Shown in pieces: positions 34,913 through 43,882 of a stretch of 61,905 nucleotides of DNA (position 1 is its first letter; the number at the start of each line of letters is the position of its first letter). This DNA comes from Methylorubrum salsuginis (lineage in GTDB: Bacteria > Pseudomonadota > Alphaproteobacteria > Rhizobiales > Beijerinckiaceae), in NCBI RefSeq assembly GCF_900114375.1, contig NZ_FOSV01000027.1, forward strand, positions 1 to 61,905. The letters are read 5' to 3'. Below the pieces are notes generated by a model. It worked only from the letters and a program-made list of their open reading frames with translations, was not told the origin of the DNA and did not search any database. Made by a program: the position numbers and the translations under genes.

Positions 34913-36538
34913 TCAGCCGTTCCGGCTGCGATCCGAGACCAGGCGCAATCCCGGAGACGCGCGTCCGGCCAGGGCCGTGGCCACCTTGTGCTCCAACTCC
35001 CCGTCGCGGAACGGCTTGAGCACGATGGCGTCGGCCCCGTCGGCCCCGGCCTGGGCGAGCGCCTCGGTGTCGGCAAAGCCCGTGACGAATAGAACCGGCA
35101 TCGCCGGCCAGCGCTTGCGGATCTCCCCCGCGGCCTCGGCGCCGTTCATGCCCGGCATGGCGAAGTCGAGCACGATGAGATCGACGTCCGAATCGGCATC
35201 GAGGGCGGCGAGCGCCTGGAGGCCGGAGGCCGCCTCGCGCACGGTGTAGCCGACTTCCGAGAGCCGGGTCGCGGTCACCTCGCGCACGCCCGCGTCGTCG
35301 TCCACGACGAGGAGGACGGGCCGACGGCCCGGCGGATGCACCCTCGGGTCCAACGCGGGTCCGAGCGCGGGGGGCGCTTCGGCGGCGCCCTCGGCAACGC
35401 GCGGCAGGTAGACCTTGATCGACGTGCCCTCGGCCGGCACCGTGTCGATGCGGACGCCGCCGCCCGATTGCTTGACGAAGCCGTAGACCTGGGCGAGCCC
35501 GAGGCCCGAGCCCTTGCCGGTCTCCTTGGTGGTGAAGAACGGCTCGAACACCCGCTCCAGAACCTTGGGCGTCATACCGGTGCCGGTGTCGCTCACCGAG
35601 ATCATCACGTATTCGCCGGGCTGGGGCTGCTCCGGCCGGGTCGGCGTTTCGCCGACCGTGACGTTGGCGGTTTCGATGGTGAGGCGCCCACCCACCGCCA
35701 TCGCGTCGCGGGCGTTGATGGCGAGGTTGAGGATCACGAGCTCGATCTGGGTCGCATCGACGAGTGCCGGCCAGAGATCGTCCTGGAGCGTGGTCTCGAT
35801 CTGGATCGCCCCGCCGATCGAGCTCTGCAGCAGGTCGCGCATCGACACGACCGTCTGGTTCAGGCTCACCGGGGTCGGCACCAGCCGCTGGCGGCGGGAG
35901 AAGGCGAGAAGCTGGGCGGTCAGCTTCGCGCCGCGAGCGGCCGCGCCGCGCATCAGGTCGAGCCGGCGCTTCGAGCGCTCGTCGGTGACGGCGCGGTCGA
36001 GAAACTCGATGTTGCCGGCGATGACGGTGAGCAGGTTGTTGAAGTCGTGCGCGACACCGCTGGTCAGCTGCCCGACCGCGTCGAGGCGCTGGACGAGGCG
36101 CAGGGCATCCTCGGCCCGCTCGCGCTCGACGATCTGGTCCTGAAGCGCCGTGTTGGTGGCGGCCAGCTCCCGGGTCCGCTCCCGGATGCGGGCCTCCAGC
36201 GTGTCGTTGAGTGCCTGCAGCGCGGCCTCGGCGGCGCTCTTGTCGTCCCGCGCGCGCTTCTCGGCGAGCGCCCGCACGATGGTGCGGGTCATGCGTCCCA
36301 GCCGCTGCTTGGTGACGTAGTCGGTGGCGCCGTTCTTGATCGCCTCGACCGCGACCTCTTCGCCGAGCGTGCCCGAGCAGAAGATGAAGGGCGTGTCCGG
36401 GCATTGCTGGCGCGCGATGCCGAGCGCACTCACGCCGTCGAAGGTCGGCAGCACGTAATCGGCCAGGATGATGTCGTGGCGTCCGGGGTGGGCGGCGGCG
36501 GCGAACTCGTCGCGGGTGATGACCCGCTCGATCACCAC
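34913..36538 (-). CDS. Hybrid histidine kinase: receiver - HisKA/HATPase - receiver
   Basis: Order: receiver (partly upstream of this start; phosphoacceptor D in HDIILADYVLPTFDG), coiled coil (about 90-150), HisKA with VAHDFNNLLTVIAGNIEFLD, HATPase (NLAINARDAM, SDTGTGMTPKVLERVFEPFF, GSGLGLAQVYGFVKQSGG) and C-terminal receiver (VLLVVDDDAGVREV, DLIVLDFAMPGMNG). The GTG at 36538 is the first standard start, but homology clearly continues upstream without a stop (LRILHLEDSDLDAELIEAEL) to about 36649, adding the missing first strand and acidic residues. No ATG, GTG or TTG is in that stretch. It follows the single receiver gene and the phytochrome. Confidence 0.85.
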   Translation of the reverse strand: MVIERVITRDEFAAAAHPGRHDIILADYVLPTFDGVSALGIARQQCPDTPFIFCSGTLGEEVAVEAIKNGATDYVTKQRLGRMTRTIVRALAEKRARDDKSAAEAALQALNDTLEARIRERTRELAATNTALQDQIVERERAEDALRLVQRLDAVGQLTSGVAHDFNNLLTVIAGNIEFLDRAVTDERSKRRLDLMRGAAARGAKLTAQLLAFSRRQRLVPTPVSLNQTVVSMRDLLQSSIGGAIQIETTLQDDLWPALVDATQIELVILNLAINARDAMAVGGRLTIETANVTVGETPTRPEQPQPGEYVMISVSDTGTGMTPKVLERVFEPFFTTKETGKGSGLGLAQVYGFVKQSGGGVRIDTVPAEGTSIKVYLPRVAEGAAEAPPALGPALDPRVHPPGRRPVLLVVDDDAGVREVTATRLSEVGYTVREAASGLQALAALDADSDVDLIVLDFAMPGMNGAEAAGEIRKRWPAMPVLFVTGFADTEALAQAGADGADAIVLKPFRDGELEHKVATALAGRASPGLRLVSDRSRNG

Positions 36539-36636
36539 CGGATGGCCGAGATTCTCCAGCTCCGCCTCGATGAGTTCCGCATCGAGATCGCTGTCTTCGA
36601 GGTGCAGGATGCGAAGGGGGCCGGTTCGCGGCCCGA

Positions 36637-37098
36637 TTATCCGTTCGATGGCCAGCCTCCCCTGTGCGGCGGCGGCTCGTTCAGAAGCGCCCAGAACACG
36701 CCGATCTCCTTGATGGCGGCGAAGAACTCGTCGAAGGCGACCGGCTTCACCACGAAGGCGTTGACGCCGAGATTGTAGGAGCGGACCACGTCGGTCTCCT
36801 CCCGGGAGGAGGTCAGCATCACCACCGGGATGCCGCGCGTGGCCGGATCGCCCTTCACCTTGGCCAGAACCTCCAGCCCGTCGACCTTCGGCAACTTGAG
36901 ATCGAGCAAAACCACGGCCGGATCCTGCACCGCCCTGTTCTCGTGCGGGCCGCGACGGTAGATGAAGTCCAGCGCCTCGGCACCGTCGCGGCAGATCACG
37001 ATCTGGTTGGCGAGCTGGCTCGATTCGAGGGCGGCCAGCGTCAGCTCGATGTCGTTGGGGTTGTCCTCGACGAGGAGGATCGGCTTCAGGGTCGCCAT
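36637..37098 (-). CDS. Single-domain response regulator (phytochrome-associated)
   Basis: The 153-residue protein is a receiver domain alone: acidic pocket ILLVEDNPNDIELTLAAL, phosphoacceptor in VVLLDLKLPKVDGLEVL, Thr in VVMLTSS and Lys in FVVKPVAFDEFF. This is the Rcp1/BphR type commonly paired with phytochromes. It starts five bases after the phytochrome stop, so it is very likely the direct phosphoacceptor of that kinase. A short C-terminal tail runs into the unusual start region of the hybrid kinase. Confidence 0.92.
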   Translation of the reverse strand: MATLKPILLVEDNPNDIELTLAALESSQLANQIVICRDGAEALDFIYRRGPHENRAVQDPAVVLLDLKLPKVDGLEVLAKVKGDPATRGIPVVMLTSSREETDVVRSYNLGVNAFVVKPVAFDEFFAAIKEIGVFWALLNEPPPHRGGWPSNG

Positions 37099-37103
37099 GG
37101 CGG

Positions 37104-39356
37104 TTACGCCTCCTCCCTCAAGGGCAGCGTGAAGTAGAAGGTGGCGCCGCGGTCCGGCACGCCCTCGGCCCAGGTCCGGCCGCCGTGGCGCTCGACGATG
37201 CGGCGCACGTTGGCGAGTCCGATGCCGGTGCCTTCGAACTCCTCGACCCGGTGCAGGCGCTGGAACACGCCGAACAGCTTCTCGACATAGGCCATGTCGA
37301 AGCCGACGCCGTTGTCGCGCACGAAGAACACGGCCTCGTGGTCCTGGGGCGGCAGCCGCCCGACCTCGATGACGGCCTCCGGGCGCCCGCGGCTGTATTT
37401 CACGGCGTTCGAGAGCAGGTTCTCGATCACGAGGCGCAGCATCACCGGGTCGGCGTGGACGCGGCCCAGCGGGCCGATCTCCCAGCGCACGGTCCGGTCG
37501 GGCGGCACGTCGCGCAGCACCTTGCGCCGCACTTCCTCGACCAGGCCGTTCAGGTCGCCGCTCACCTTGTTGAGGGCATGGCGGCCCATCTGCGAGAAGG
37601 ACAACAGGTTGTCGACCAAGGTGCCGGCCGAGAAGGCGGCCTCGATGATGGTCTCGACGTAGTGGCGGCCCTTGTCCGTGAGGTGGCTGCCCTCGCGGTT
37701 CTTGAGCAGGTTCGCGTAGCCGACGATGTGCCGGAACGGCGCCCGCAGATCGTGGCTGACCGAGTAGGAGAACGCCTCCAGCTCCTTGTTGGAGCGCTGC
37801 AATTCCTCGCTCATCGCGGCGAGTTCCTCGGCCCGGCGCAGCACGATGCCGAGCACCGAGGCGCGCAGGTCCTTGGCGGCCTCGACCTCGGGCACCGACC
37901 AGGGCAGCGAGCGGCCCTTCACCGTCTCCTTCCAGATCTCGAAGGATTTGCGCGGGTGCAGCCGGTCGGGGCCGCCCGCCGGATCGGGCCGGGCCGCCTT
38001 GACCGGGTTGCCGCCCCACTTGACGGTGCGGACCACCTCGGGCCGGAACCACAGCACGTAGCTGGCGTAGCGCTTCGAGATCGAGATCGCGAGGAGCCCG
38101 CTCGCCCGGTCGGCGAAGCCTTCCGCCCGCGAAAATTCTTCGGCCAGCGCGTCGGTGGCGACCACGTCCTCGGCCTCGCCGCGCTCGGACAGCCACTCGT
38201 AGAGGGCGCGGACCTCGCGCTCGGGCGGCGTCGATCCCAGCAGGCGGCAGCGATCCGCCGTCACCACCGCCGCGCCCGAGGCGTTGACCAGCGCCAGCAC
38301 GTCGTCGGGGTGGTTGAGCAGGCCGTCGATGAAGCTCTCCTCCTCGGCCATGTAGGCCAGGAGCCGCGCCTGCACTTGGCCCAGGGCGAGGCGCTGCTCC
38401 GCCTGCTCGCCGCGGACCTTGGCCGAGAGCTGCAGGGCGAAGATCTGGGTGAGGAAGTCGCAGGCGTTGCGGGCCTGGAGCGGCACCCGCTTCGGGTTTT
38501 GGTTGTGGCAGGAGACGAGGCCCCACAGCGCGCCGTCGACAAGGATCGACACCGACATCGACGCCATCGTGCCCATGTTGCGCATGTACTCGACATGGAC
38601 CGGTGAGACCGAGCGCAGCACCGACTGGCTCAGATCGAGCGGCTTGCCCGCGGGCGTCGTGCCGGGGCGGATCGGCACCGGGGCGTAGCCGGCATCCGGG
38701 ATGATGCGCAGGCGGTTGCGGCGATAGAGTTCGCGCGCCTGGGCCGGGATGTCGGAGGCGGGGAAGCGCAGGTCGAGATAGCTCGGCAGCACGCCGTTGC
38801 CGTCCTCGGCCAGCACCGTGCCGTGCCAGTCGCGGTCGAAGCGATAGACCAAGGCCCGGTCGAAGCCGGTGACGTGGCGGATGTCCTCCGCGAGCAGTTG
38901 GCAGAGATCCTCGACGCTGCCCGCGGCGTGCAGCCGCTCGACGAAGGCGCGCAGACGCGGCGTCAGCGCATCGAGCCCGGCATCGCCCGAGGCGTCCTCG
39001 GTCTCCTCCAGTTCGAGCACGACGAGGTCGTCGATCCGGTGCGCCGCCACCTCGTAGAACTGCCGCGCATCCTCCGGCCCGAGCGCGACGGTCCGCAGAT
39101 AGGTGGCGCCGTCCTGGCTCTGGCCGCCGTCGAGATAGCGGCGCACCAGCGCGTCGAGGATCGGAAAGGCGGTCTCGAGACGGGCGCCGACGGGGGCCGC
39201 GGCCGGAGCGTTGGCGCTGGCCTGGACGATGCGGCCCGACGCATCGAGGGCGAGCAGGAAGCCGTGCGGCTGCACGCTGCCGACGATGTGGATCGGCTCA
39301 CGATCGCAAGCCGTCAGATCGAGCGAGAGCCGGGCTGCCGTGTTGTGCTGGTTCAA
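37104..39356 (-). CDS. Bacteriophytochrome histidine kinase (BphP)
   Basis: The 750-residue red/far-red photoreceptor has the full PAS-GAF-PHY-HK layout. The biliverdin-binding Cys is C17 (LTACDREPIHIVGSVQPHG). The GAF domain has the chromophore-pocket motif RFPASDIPAQAR and SPVHVEYMRNMG. The PHY tongue region includes PRKSFEIWKETVKGRSLPW. The kinase has SVSHDLRAPFRHIVGY, NLLSNAVKYSRG, VRDNGVGFDM and GTGIGLANVRRIVERHGG. All key residues are present, so it should be an active light-regulated kinase. No bphO heme oxygenase gene for biliverdin synthesis is in the window. Confidence 0.96.
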   Translation of the reverse strand: MNQHNTAARLSLDLTACDREPIHIVGSVQPHGFLLALDASGRIVQASANAPAAAPVGARLETAFPILDALVRRYLDGGQSQDGATYLRTVALGPEDARQFYEVAAHRIDDLVVLELEETEDASGDAGLDALTPRLRAFVERLHAAGSVEDLCQLLAEDIRHVTGFDRALVYRFDRDWHGTVLAEDGNGVLPSYLDLRFPASDIPAQARELYRRNRLRIIPDAGYAPVPIRPGTTPAGKPLDLSQSVLRSVSPVHVEYMRNMGTMASMSVSILVDGALWGLVSCHNQNPKRVPLQARNACDFLTQIFALQLSAKVRGEQAEQRLALGQVQARLLAYMAEEESFIDGLLNHPDDVLALVNASGAAVVTADRCRLLGSTPPEREVRALYEWLSERGEAEDVVATDALAEEFSRAEGFADRASGLLAISISKRYASYVLWFRPEVVRTVKWGGNPVKAARPDPAGGPDRLHPRKSFEIWKETVKGRSLPWSVPEVEAAKDLRASVLGIVLRRAEELAAMSEELQRSNKELEAFSYSVSHDLRAPFRHIVGYANLLKNREGSHLTDKGRHYVETIIEAAFSAGTLVDNLLSFSQMGRHALNKVSGDLNGLVEEVRRKVLRDVPPDRTVRWEIGPLGRVHADPVMLRLVIENLLSNAVKYSRGRPEAVIEVGRLPPQDHEAVFFVRDNGVGFDMAYVEKLFGVFQRLHRVEEFEGTGIGLANVRRIVERHGGRTWAEGVPDRGATFYFTLPLREEA

Positions 39357-39596
39357 GCCTGGATTCCATCCGCGACCGGATCGGCCCGCGGGCCCGCGCC
39401 CCTGATACCAGCCATATGGGGGAGGCGGATATAGGCCAAAAGCACTGGTAGCGCCGGTGTCCCCCGGGCGGATCGTCCCAGGCCGGGAGCGCCGTGGGGG
39501 AGAGTGTGACCGCTCCCGACACGTGCCGCCGCACGGACCGGGCCGACCGTCCGAGGGGTAGACGGTTGGCCCGTCCGCCGTCGCCGGGGCGGCGCG

Positions 39597-40628
39597 TCAG
39601 CCGTAGAGCGCCTGCGCCATGGCTTGGTAGAGCGGCAAGCCGAACGCGATGTTGAACGGGAAGGTGATGGCCAGCGAGCAGGTCAGGTACAGGCTCGGAT
39701 TGGCCTCCGGCAGCGCGAGCTGCACGGCCGCGGGGGCGGCGATGTAGGAGGCGCTGGCCGCCAGCGTCGCGAGGACGATCGCGCCGCCCAGGGACAGGCC
39801 CGCCGCATGGGCGATGACGAGGCCGAGCGTCGCGTTCAGGAGCGGCATCAGCAGGGCGAAGCCGACGAGGAGGAGCCCGGCCTTGCGGAACTCGCCCGCG
39901 CGGCTCGCCGCCATGTGTCCGAGAGCCAGCAGGAACACGCACAGGGCACCGGGAAACAGATCGACGAAGAAGGGCTTGACCTTGGTGAGGCTCGCCGGCC
40001 CGGCCATCGCACCGATGGCGAGCCCGCCGATCAGGATCAGCACGCTCTTCGAGGACAGCACTTCGGCCAGCAGCGCCTGCCCACCGCCCTGCAGGACCGG
40101 TCCGGTCCCTCCGAGGAGCGTGGCTCCCCCGCCCGTCGCGACGATCCGGCCGGCCGAGGCCGTCTCGGCCACCCGCGCGAGCCCGATCGCGACGATGATC
40201 GCGGGCACCTCCATGACGGCCAGCAGCGTGGCCGCGTAGCCCTCATAGGGGACGGCTTGGCGATCCAGCATGGCGGTCACCGCCGCGAAGGTCACGGCGG
40301 AGACCGATCCGTAATGCGCCGCCAGCGCGGCCGCGTCCGGCACCGAGAGGCCGACGAACCGCCGGAGGCCGGCGTAGCACCAGAGCGGAATGATGCTGCA
40401 GAGAAGCAGCGCCCCGGCGATCGGCCCTGCCACGGTCTGCGGCGAGACGTGGCTGAGTTCCGCCCCGCCGCGCAATCCGATCGAGAGCATCAGATACATG
40501 GACAGGGCCGCGAAAACCGGTTCGGGGACGCGCAAATCCGAACGGACCGCGACGGCGAAGGCGCCGAGCGCGAAGCAGAGGACGGGGGGCGACAGCAGAT
40601 TGGCCTGAAGGAGGTCGAGGGCGGTCAT
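39597..40628 (-). CDS. SbtA-family sodium-dependent bicarbonate permease homologue (DUF897)
   Basis: The 343-residue membrane protein has about ten helices in two halves, with LMLSIGLRGGAELSHVSPQT, DAAALAAHYGSVSAVTFAAV and ASASYIAAPAAVQLALPEAN. These match the SbtA family of cyanobacterial Na+/bicarbonate symporters, found widely in proteobacteria with untested substrate. The start at 40628 is chosen since the upstream extension is not hydrophobic. It is divergent from a LysR-type gene, which should be its regulator. Confidence 0.87.
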   Translation of the reverse strand: MTALDLLQANLLSPPVLCFALGAFAVAVRSDLRVPEPVFAALSMYLMLSIGLRGGAELSHVSPQTVAGPIAGALLLCSIIPLWCYAGLRRFVGLSVPDAAALAAHYGSVSAVTFAAVTAMLDRQAVPYEGYAATLLAVMEVPAIIVAIGLARVAETASAGRIVATGGGATLLGGTGPVLQGGGQALLAEVLSSKSVLILIGGLAIGAMAGPASLTKVKPFFVDLFPGALCVFLLALGHMAASRAGEFRKAGLLLVGFALLMPLLNATLGLVIAHAAGLSLGGAIVLATLAASASYIAAPAAVQLALPEANPSLYLTCSLAITFPFNIAFGLPLYQAMAQALYG

Positions 40629-40733
40629 GGTGCGGTGCATCCTGATGAGGGAGGCCGCATCCGTGCATCGGACTGACCATAGGCGATACCGCAATGTCTT
40701 GCGTCCTATCATTGCGATTGGCAATGATAGGAC

Positions 40734-41604
40734 ATGCTGCCCAGCCTGAACCTCGAACTCGTCCGCACCTTCCTCGCCGTCGTCGATGCCGGAGGGCTGA
40801 CGCGGGCGGGCGGGCGAGCGGCTGCGGCTCAGCCAGCCGACCGTCAGCCTTCAGATGAAACGGCTCGAGGACACCCTCGGCCGTCGCCTGATCGAGCGTT
40901 CTCCGCGCTCGTTCCGGTTGACCAACGAGGGTGAGATCCTGGCGGCGCACGGTCGGCGGATCGTGGCGCTCGCCGACGAACTCGTGGCCAAGCTCGTCGA
41001 GCCGACCGTCTCCGGCCTCGTCCGGCTCGGCACGCCGGAAGATTTCGCCACCGCTCATCTGTCCGGCGTGCTGGCCGCCTTCTCCGCCGCGCACCCGAAC
41101 GTCGCGCTCGAAGTGACGACCGATCTGACCCTCAACCTCATCGAACGGTTCGGCGCCGGCGAGTTCGATCTCGTCCTGATCAAGCGCGAACCTCTGGGCC
41201 CCAGCGAGGGTGTCCGCGTCTGGCACGAGGCCCTGGTCTGGGCCTGCGCCGCGCACCGCGAACATCTCTTCACCGATGCCGGGAACGACCTGCCGCTCGT
41301 CGTGTCGCCGCGCCCCTGCGTTTACCGGAAACGGGCGATCCGGGCCCTCGATCAGGTGGGACGGCGCTGGCGCGTCGCCTACACGTCCACCTCGCTGGCA
41401 GGGTCGCAAGCCGCGGTGCGGGCCGGCCTCGGCGTGACGGTCCTGCCCAAGGACATGGTGCCGGCCGATTTTTCGGTGCTCGAGGGGCCGACCATGCCGG
41501 ATCTCTCGGCAACCGAGATCGCGCTGATGGCCGCCGCATCCCTGCCCGTACCGGCCGCCAAACTCGCCGAACACATCGTCACCTCGCTCGAACGGGGCGT
41601 CTAA
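40734..41604 (+). pseudogene. LysR-type regulator with a +4 frameshift in a CGGG repeat
   Basis: The first frame encodes the start of a LysR helix-turn-helix (LNLELVRTFLAVVDAGGLTR) and then changes to unrelated residues. The second frame resumes exactly at MKRLEDTLGRRLIERSPRSF and runs to the end of a normal effector domain. Removing four bases at the CGGG triplicate restores ERLRLSQPTVSLQ, the missing recognition helix, and gives 289 codons including stop, the usual length. So the gene is broken by one repeat unit, or is phase variable. It faces the SbtA-like transporter. Confidence 0.88.
40803..40814 (+). repeat. CGGG x3 tetranucleotide repeat at the LysR frameshift
   Basis: Three tandem CGGG units, followed by CGAG, sit inside the helix-turn-helix codons. 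Two units would keep the LysR gene in frame; three units shift it. Replication slippage at this site would switch between on and off. Confidence 0.8.
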
Positions 41605-41899
41605 TCCGGGCAGACACGCTGTCGCGGCAGGTCGTGCGGAAGGCGGCCGATCCCGTACAGAACAAGCTCGATCCCGCGCTCATGGTGCCGTATCCGAGAC
41701 TTCCATATTGCCCCAGCGCAAGTGCTACGTGTACAATGAGGAGTCGCCGATACTTGTCCGACCAACTGGAGAGAGAGGGTGACCTAAGATATTCCGCCCT
41801 CGTTCCCAAGGCATGGCTAAGGCACAGGAATGAGAGGGAATCTGAGGTGACGAAACCCGCTTCGTCGGGTATCTGGCAAGAGCGTTCGTCCAGGGCGCA
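41605..41899. other. Intergenic region with no supported gene
   Basis: This 295-bp stretch is less GC-rich than its neighbours. It holds an ORF (41634-41909, plus strand) with no protein-like features, and a small inverted repeat (ACGAAACCCGCTTCGTCG, about 41850-41867). It leads straight into the truncated tRNA gene and looks like decayed sequence at an island edge. Confidence 0.4.
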
Positions 41900-41942
41900 G
41901 GGCCTGTAGCTCAATGGTTAGAGCCGACCGCTCATAACGGTC
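41900..41942 (+). pseudogene. 5' half of tRNA-Ile (anticodon CAU), truncated
   Basis: The sequence begins GGGCCTGTAGCTCAATGGTT and contains a proper 5' acceptor strand, a D arm (GCTC/GAGC) and an anticodon arm (GACCG-CTCATAA-CGGTC) with anticodon CAT, the elongator-like Ile2 tRNA that is modified to lysidine. After position 41942 there is no T arm (no GTTCGA) and no CAGGCCC acceptor strand. The gene is therefore cut in the variable loop and cannot make a tRNA. Confidence 0.85.
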
Positions 41943-42168
41943 CGGCCAAACCATCGATCCCCTGGGCGGGACTCAGCTTTTTTCCGGAAGGGCACGAGAA
42001 ACGGCCCGGAAAAGCTCGGTCCAAGAGGGTCGTCGAGGCGTCCGGCGAAGGCTCGACCGAACCGGGCGATGATGCCAGGTCGCCGCCACCCTGGTCCCTG
42101 CATCGCCGGTTGAGCCTTGCCGCCGCCGACGCGTTCACTCCCGACACCCCACCGGAACGGGAGTCCCG
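41943..42168. other. Intergenic sequence between the tRNA half and the sulfite oxidase-like gene
   Basis: No gene is seen. A T-run (AGCTTTTTTCC) occurs about 30 bases after the tRNA break. The rest is the upstream region of the sulfite oxidase-like gene, with GGAACGGGAG just before its ATG. Confidence 0.4.
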
Positions 42169-43248
42169 ATGTCGAGCCTGACCGAGCGCAAGGCGCGCCT
42201 GACCGTCCACGGCGACCAACCCTACAACGCAGAACCGCCCCTCGACCGATTGCGGGCCTCCTACCGGACACCGGCGGAAGACTTCTACGTCCGCACGCAC
42301 GGCGACCTGCCGGACCTCGACGAGGCGACTTGGCGGCTCACCGTCGATGGCGGAACCGGCCCCGCGCTTGAGTTGTCGCTATCCGATCTGCGGACCCGCT
42401 TTCCGGTAGCCATGGTCACGGCCACGATGCAGTGCGCCGGCAATCGCCGCGCCGACATGCGGGCGGTCGCCCCGGTCTCGGGCGACCCATGGGATGCGGG
42501 AGCCATCGGCACCGCCGAATGGACCGGGGTGCGGCTCTGCGACGTCCTGCGCGAGGTGGGGGTCGCCGAGCGCGTCGGCCTCCATGTCGCATTCGAGAGC
42601 CACGACATGGTGGAAGGCCATCCCTATGGCGCCTCCATCCCGCTCGCCAAGGCCATGGCGCCCGAGACCCTGCTGGCCTACGCCATGAACGGCGAAGCCC
42701 TGCTCCCGGAGCACGGGTTTCCGGTCCGCGCGGTGGTGCCGGGCTTCGCCGGCGTGCGCAGCCCGAAGTGGCTCCGGAGACTGACCGTCCAGGACCATCC
42801 CTCGGACAACCCGATCCAGGCCGGCGATTACAAGCTGTACCCGGCGGACGTGACCGCCGAGACCGCCGACCCCGCCAATGGGCACACCATCGATACGATG
42901 CCGTTGAACGCGGCTATCTGCGAGCCGGCACGCGGGGCCATTCTCAAGCCGGGGGGCAACAGGATCCGAGGCTACGCGGTAAGCGGCGACCGAACCATCG
43001 TACGCGTCGACGTCTCGGGGAACGGCGGCCGGTCCTGGGTGCAGGCCGAGCTCGAACGCGACGCGGCGGCTCCGTTCGCGTGGACGTTCTGGAGCACGAG
43101 CCTCGACCTGCCTTTGGGCGAGCATGAGCTCGCGGTGCGCGCCTGGGACGAGGCGGGCCAGACGCAGCCGGCGCTGCCGGACGAGACCTGGAACCACAAG
43201 GGCTACCTATGCGCCTGCTGGCATCGGGTAAGGGTGAACGTCACCTAG
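42169..43248 (+). CDS. Sulfite oxidase-family molybdopterin enzyme
   Basis: The 359-residue protein has the molybdenum-cofactor domain with the ligand Cys at C89 (ATMQCAGNRRADM), the pocket stretch HGFPVRAVVPGFAGVRSPKW and LRRLTVQDHPSDNP, then the C-terminal dimerisation domain (IRGYAVSGDRTIVRVDVSGN, WNHKGYLCACWHRV). It would oxidise sulfite or a related substrate. There is no signal peptide and no heme domain, so it is predicted cytosolic and its electron acceptor is unclear. No cytochrome gene lies next to it. Confidence 0.9.
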   Translation: MSSLTERKARLTVHGDQPYNAEPPLDRLRASYRTPAEDFYVRTHGDLPDLDEATWRLTVDGGTGPALELSLSDLRTRFPVAMVTATMQCAGNRRADMRAVAPVSGDPWDAGAIGTAEWTGVRLCDVLREVGVAERVGLHVAFESHDMVEGHPYGASIPLAKAMAPETLLAYAMNGEALLPEHGFPVRAVVPGFAGVRSPKWLRRLTVQDHPSDNPIQAGDYKLYPADVTAETADPANGHTIDTMPLNAAICEPARGAILKPGGNRIRGYAVSGDRTIVRVDVSGNGGRSWVQAELERDAAAPFAWTFWSTSLDLPLGEHELAVRAWDEAGQTQPALPDETWNHKGYLCACWHRVRVNVT

Positions 43249-43420
43249 GGACGGAACGGCCTGGCATGTCGGCTACCGCCACCCTCATGGACGGCGTCAT
43301 GCCTGGCGGTCATCCCGATCCTGTCGCGCATGGCGCCGGCAACATCCCACGGTGGCGAGAGTTTCACGTGCGTCGAGGCGCCGGGCGCGCCTCCGCCGGC
43401 CCCGAACCCCAAGGAACGTC

Positions 43421-43834
43421 ATGTCCCGCGAGACCAGCATCCAGGCGACCGAGAAGTTCGGAGAACTCGTCAACGGCGGCCAATTCGACGCCTTCCCCGA
43501 GGTCGTCGCCCCGGACTGCCACGACCACGACCCGGCGCCGGGCCAGCACATGGGTCCCGAGGGATACAAGGCCTTCTTCACCGAACTCCGCACCGCGTTC
43601 CCCGACATGCAGGTCGAGGTGAAGAAGCTCGTCGCCGACGGGGACAGCGTCGCCTTCGCCTATACGCTCACCGGCACGCACCAGGGTGACTTCAACGGCC
43701 ACAAGCCGACCGGGAAGGCCATCAAGGTCCGCGGCATGCAGATCGGCCGCTTCGTCGACGGCAAGATGGTCGAGCGGTGGGGCTCGTCCGACGAGCTCGG
43801 CATCCTGAAGCAGATCGGCGCCATCGAGGGTTGA
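43421..43834 (+). CDS. SnoaL-like ester cyclase family protein
   Basis: The 137-residue protein has the NTF2-like/SnoaL pattern: VAPDCHDHDPAPGQHMGPEG, AFPDMQVEVKKLVADGDSVA, YTLTGTHQGDFNG and GMQIGRFVDGKMVERWGS. SnoaL enzymes close polyketide rings, but most stand-alone bacterial members have no known substrate. It appears to be a single-gene unit ending at a strong palindrome. Confidence 0.85.
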   Translation: MSRETSIQATEKFGELVNGGQFDAFPEVVAPDCHDHDPAPGQHMGPEGYKAFFTELRTAFPDMQVEVKKLVADGDSVAFAYTLTGTHQGDFNGHKPTGKAIKVRGMQIGRFVDGKMVERWGSSDELGILKQIGAIEG

Positions 43835-43882
43835 TGGAGGCATCCGCGAAGGCGTCCCGGCCGCGGGACGTCCTTGAGACAT

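Noticed and set aside
41634..41909. 91-codon plus-strand ORF before the tRNA half
   Set aside because: It overlaps the tRNA fragment, has no ribosome site and no recognisable motif.
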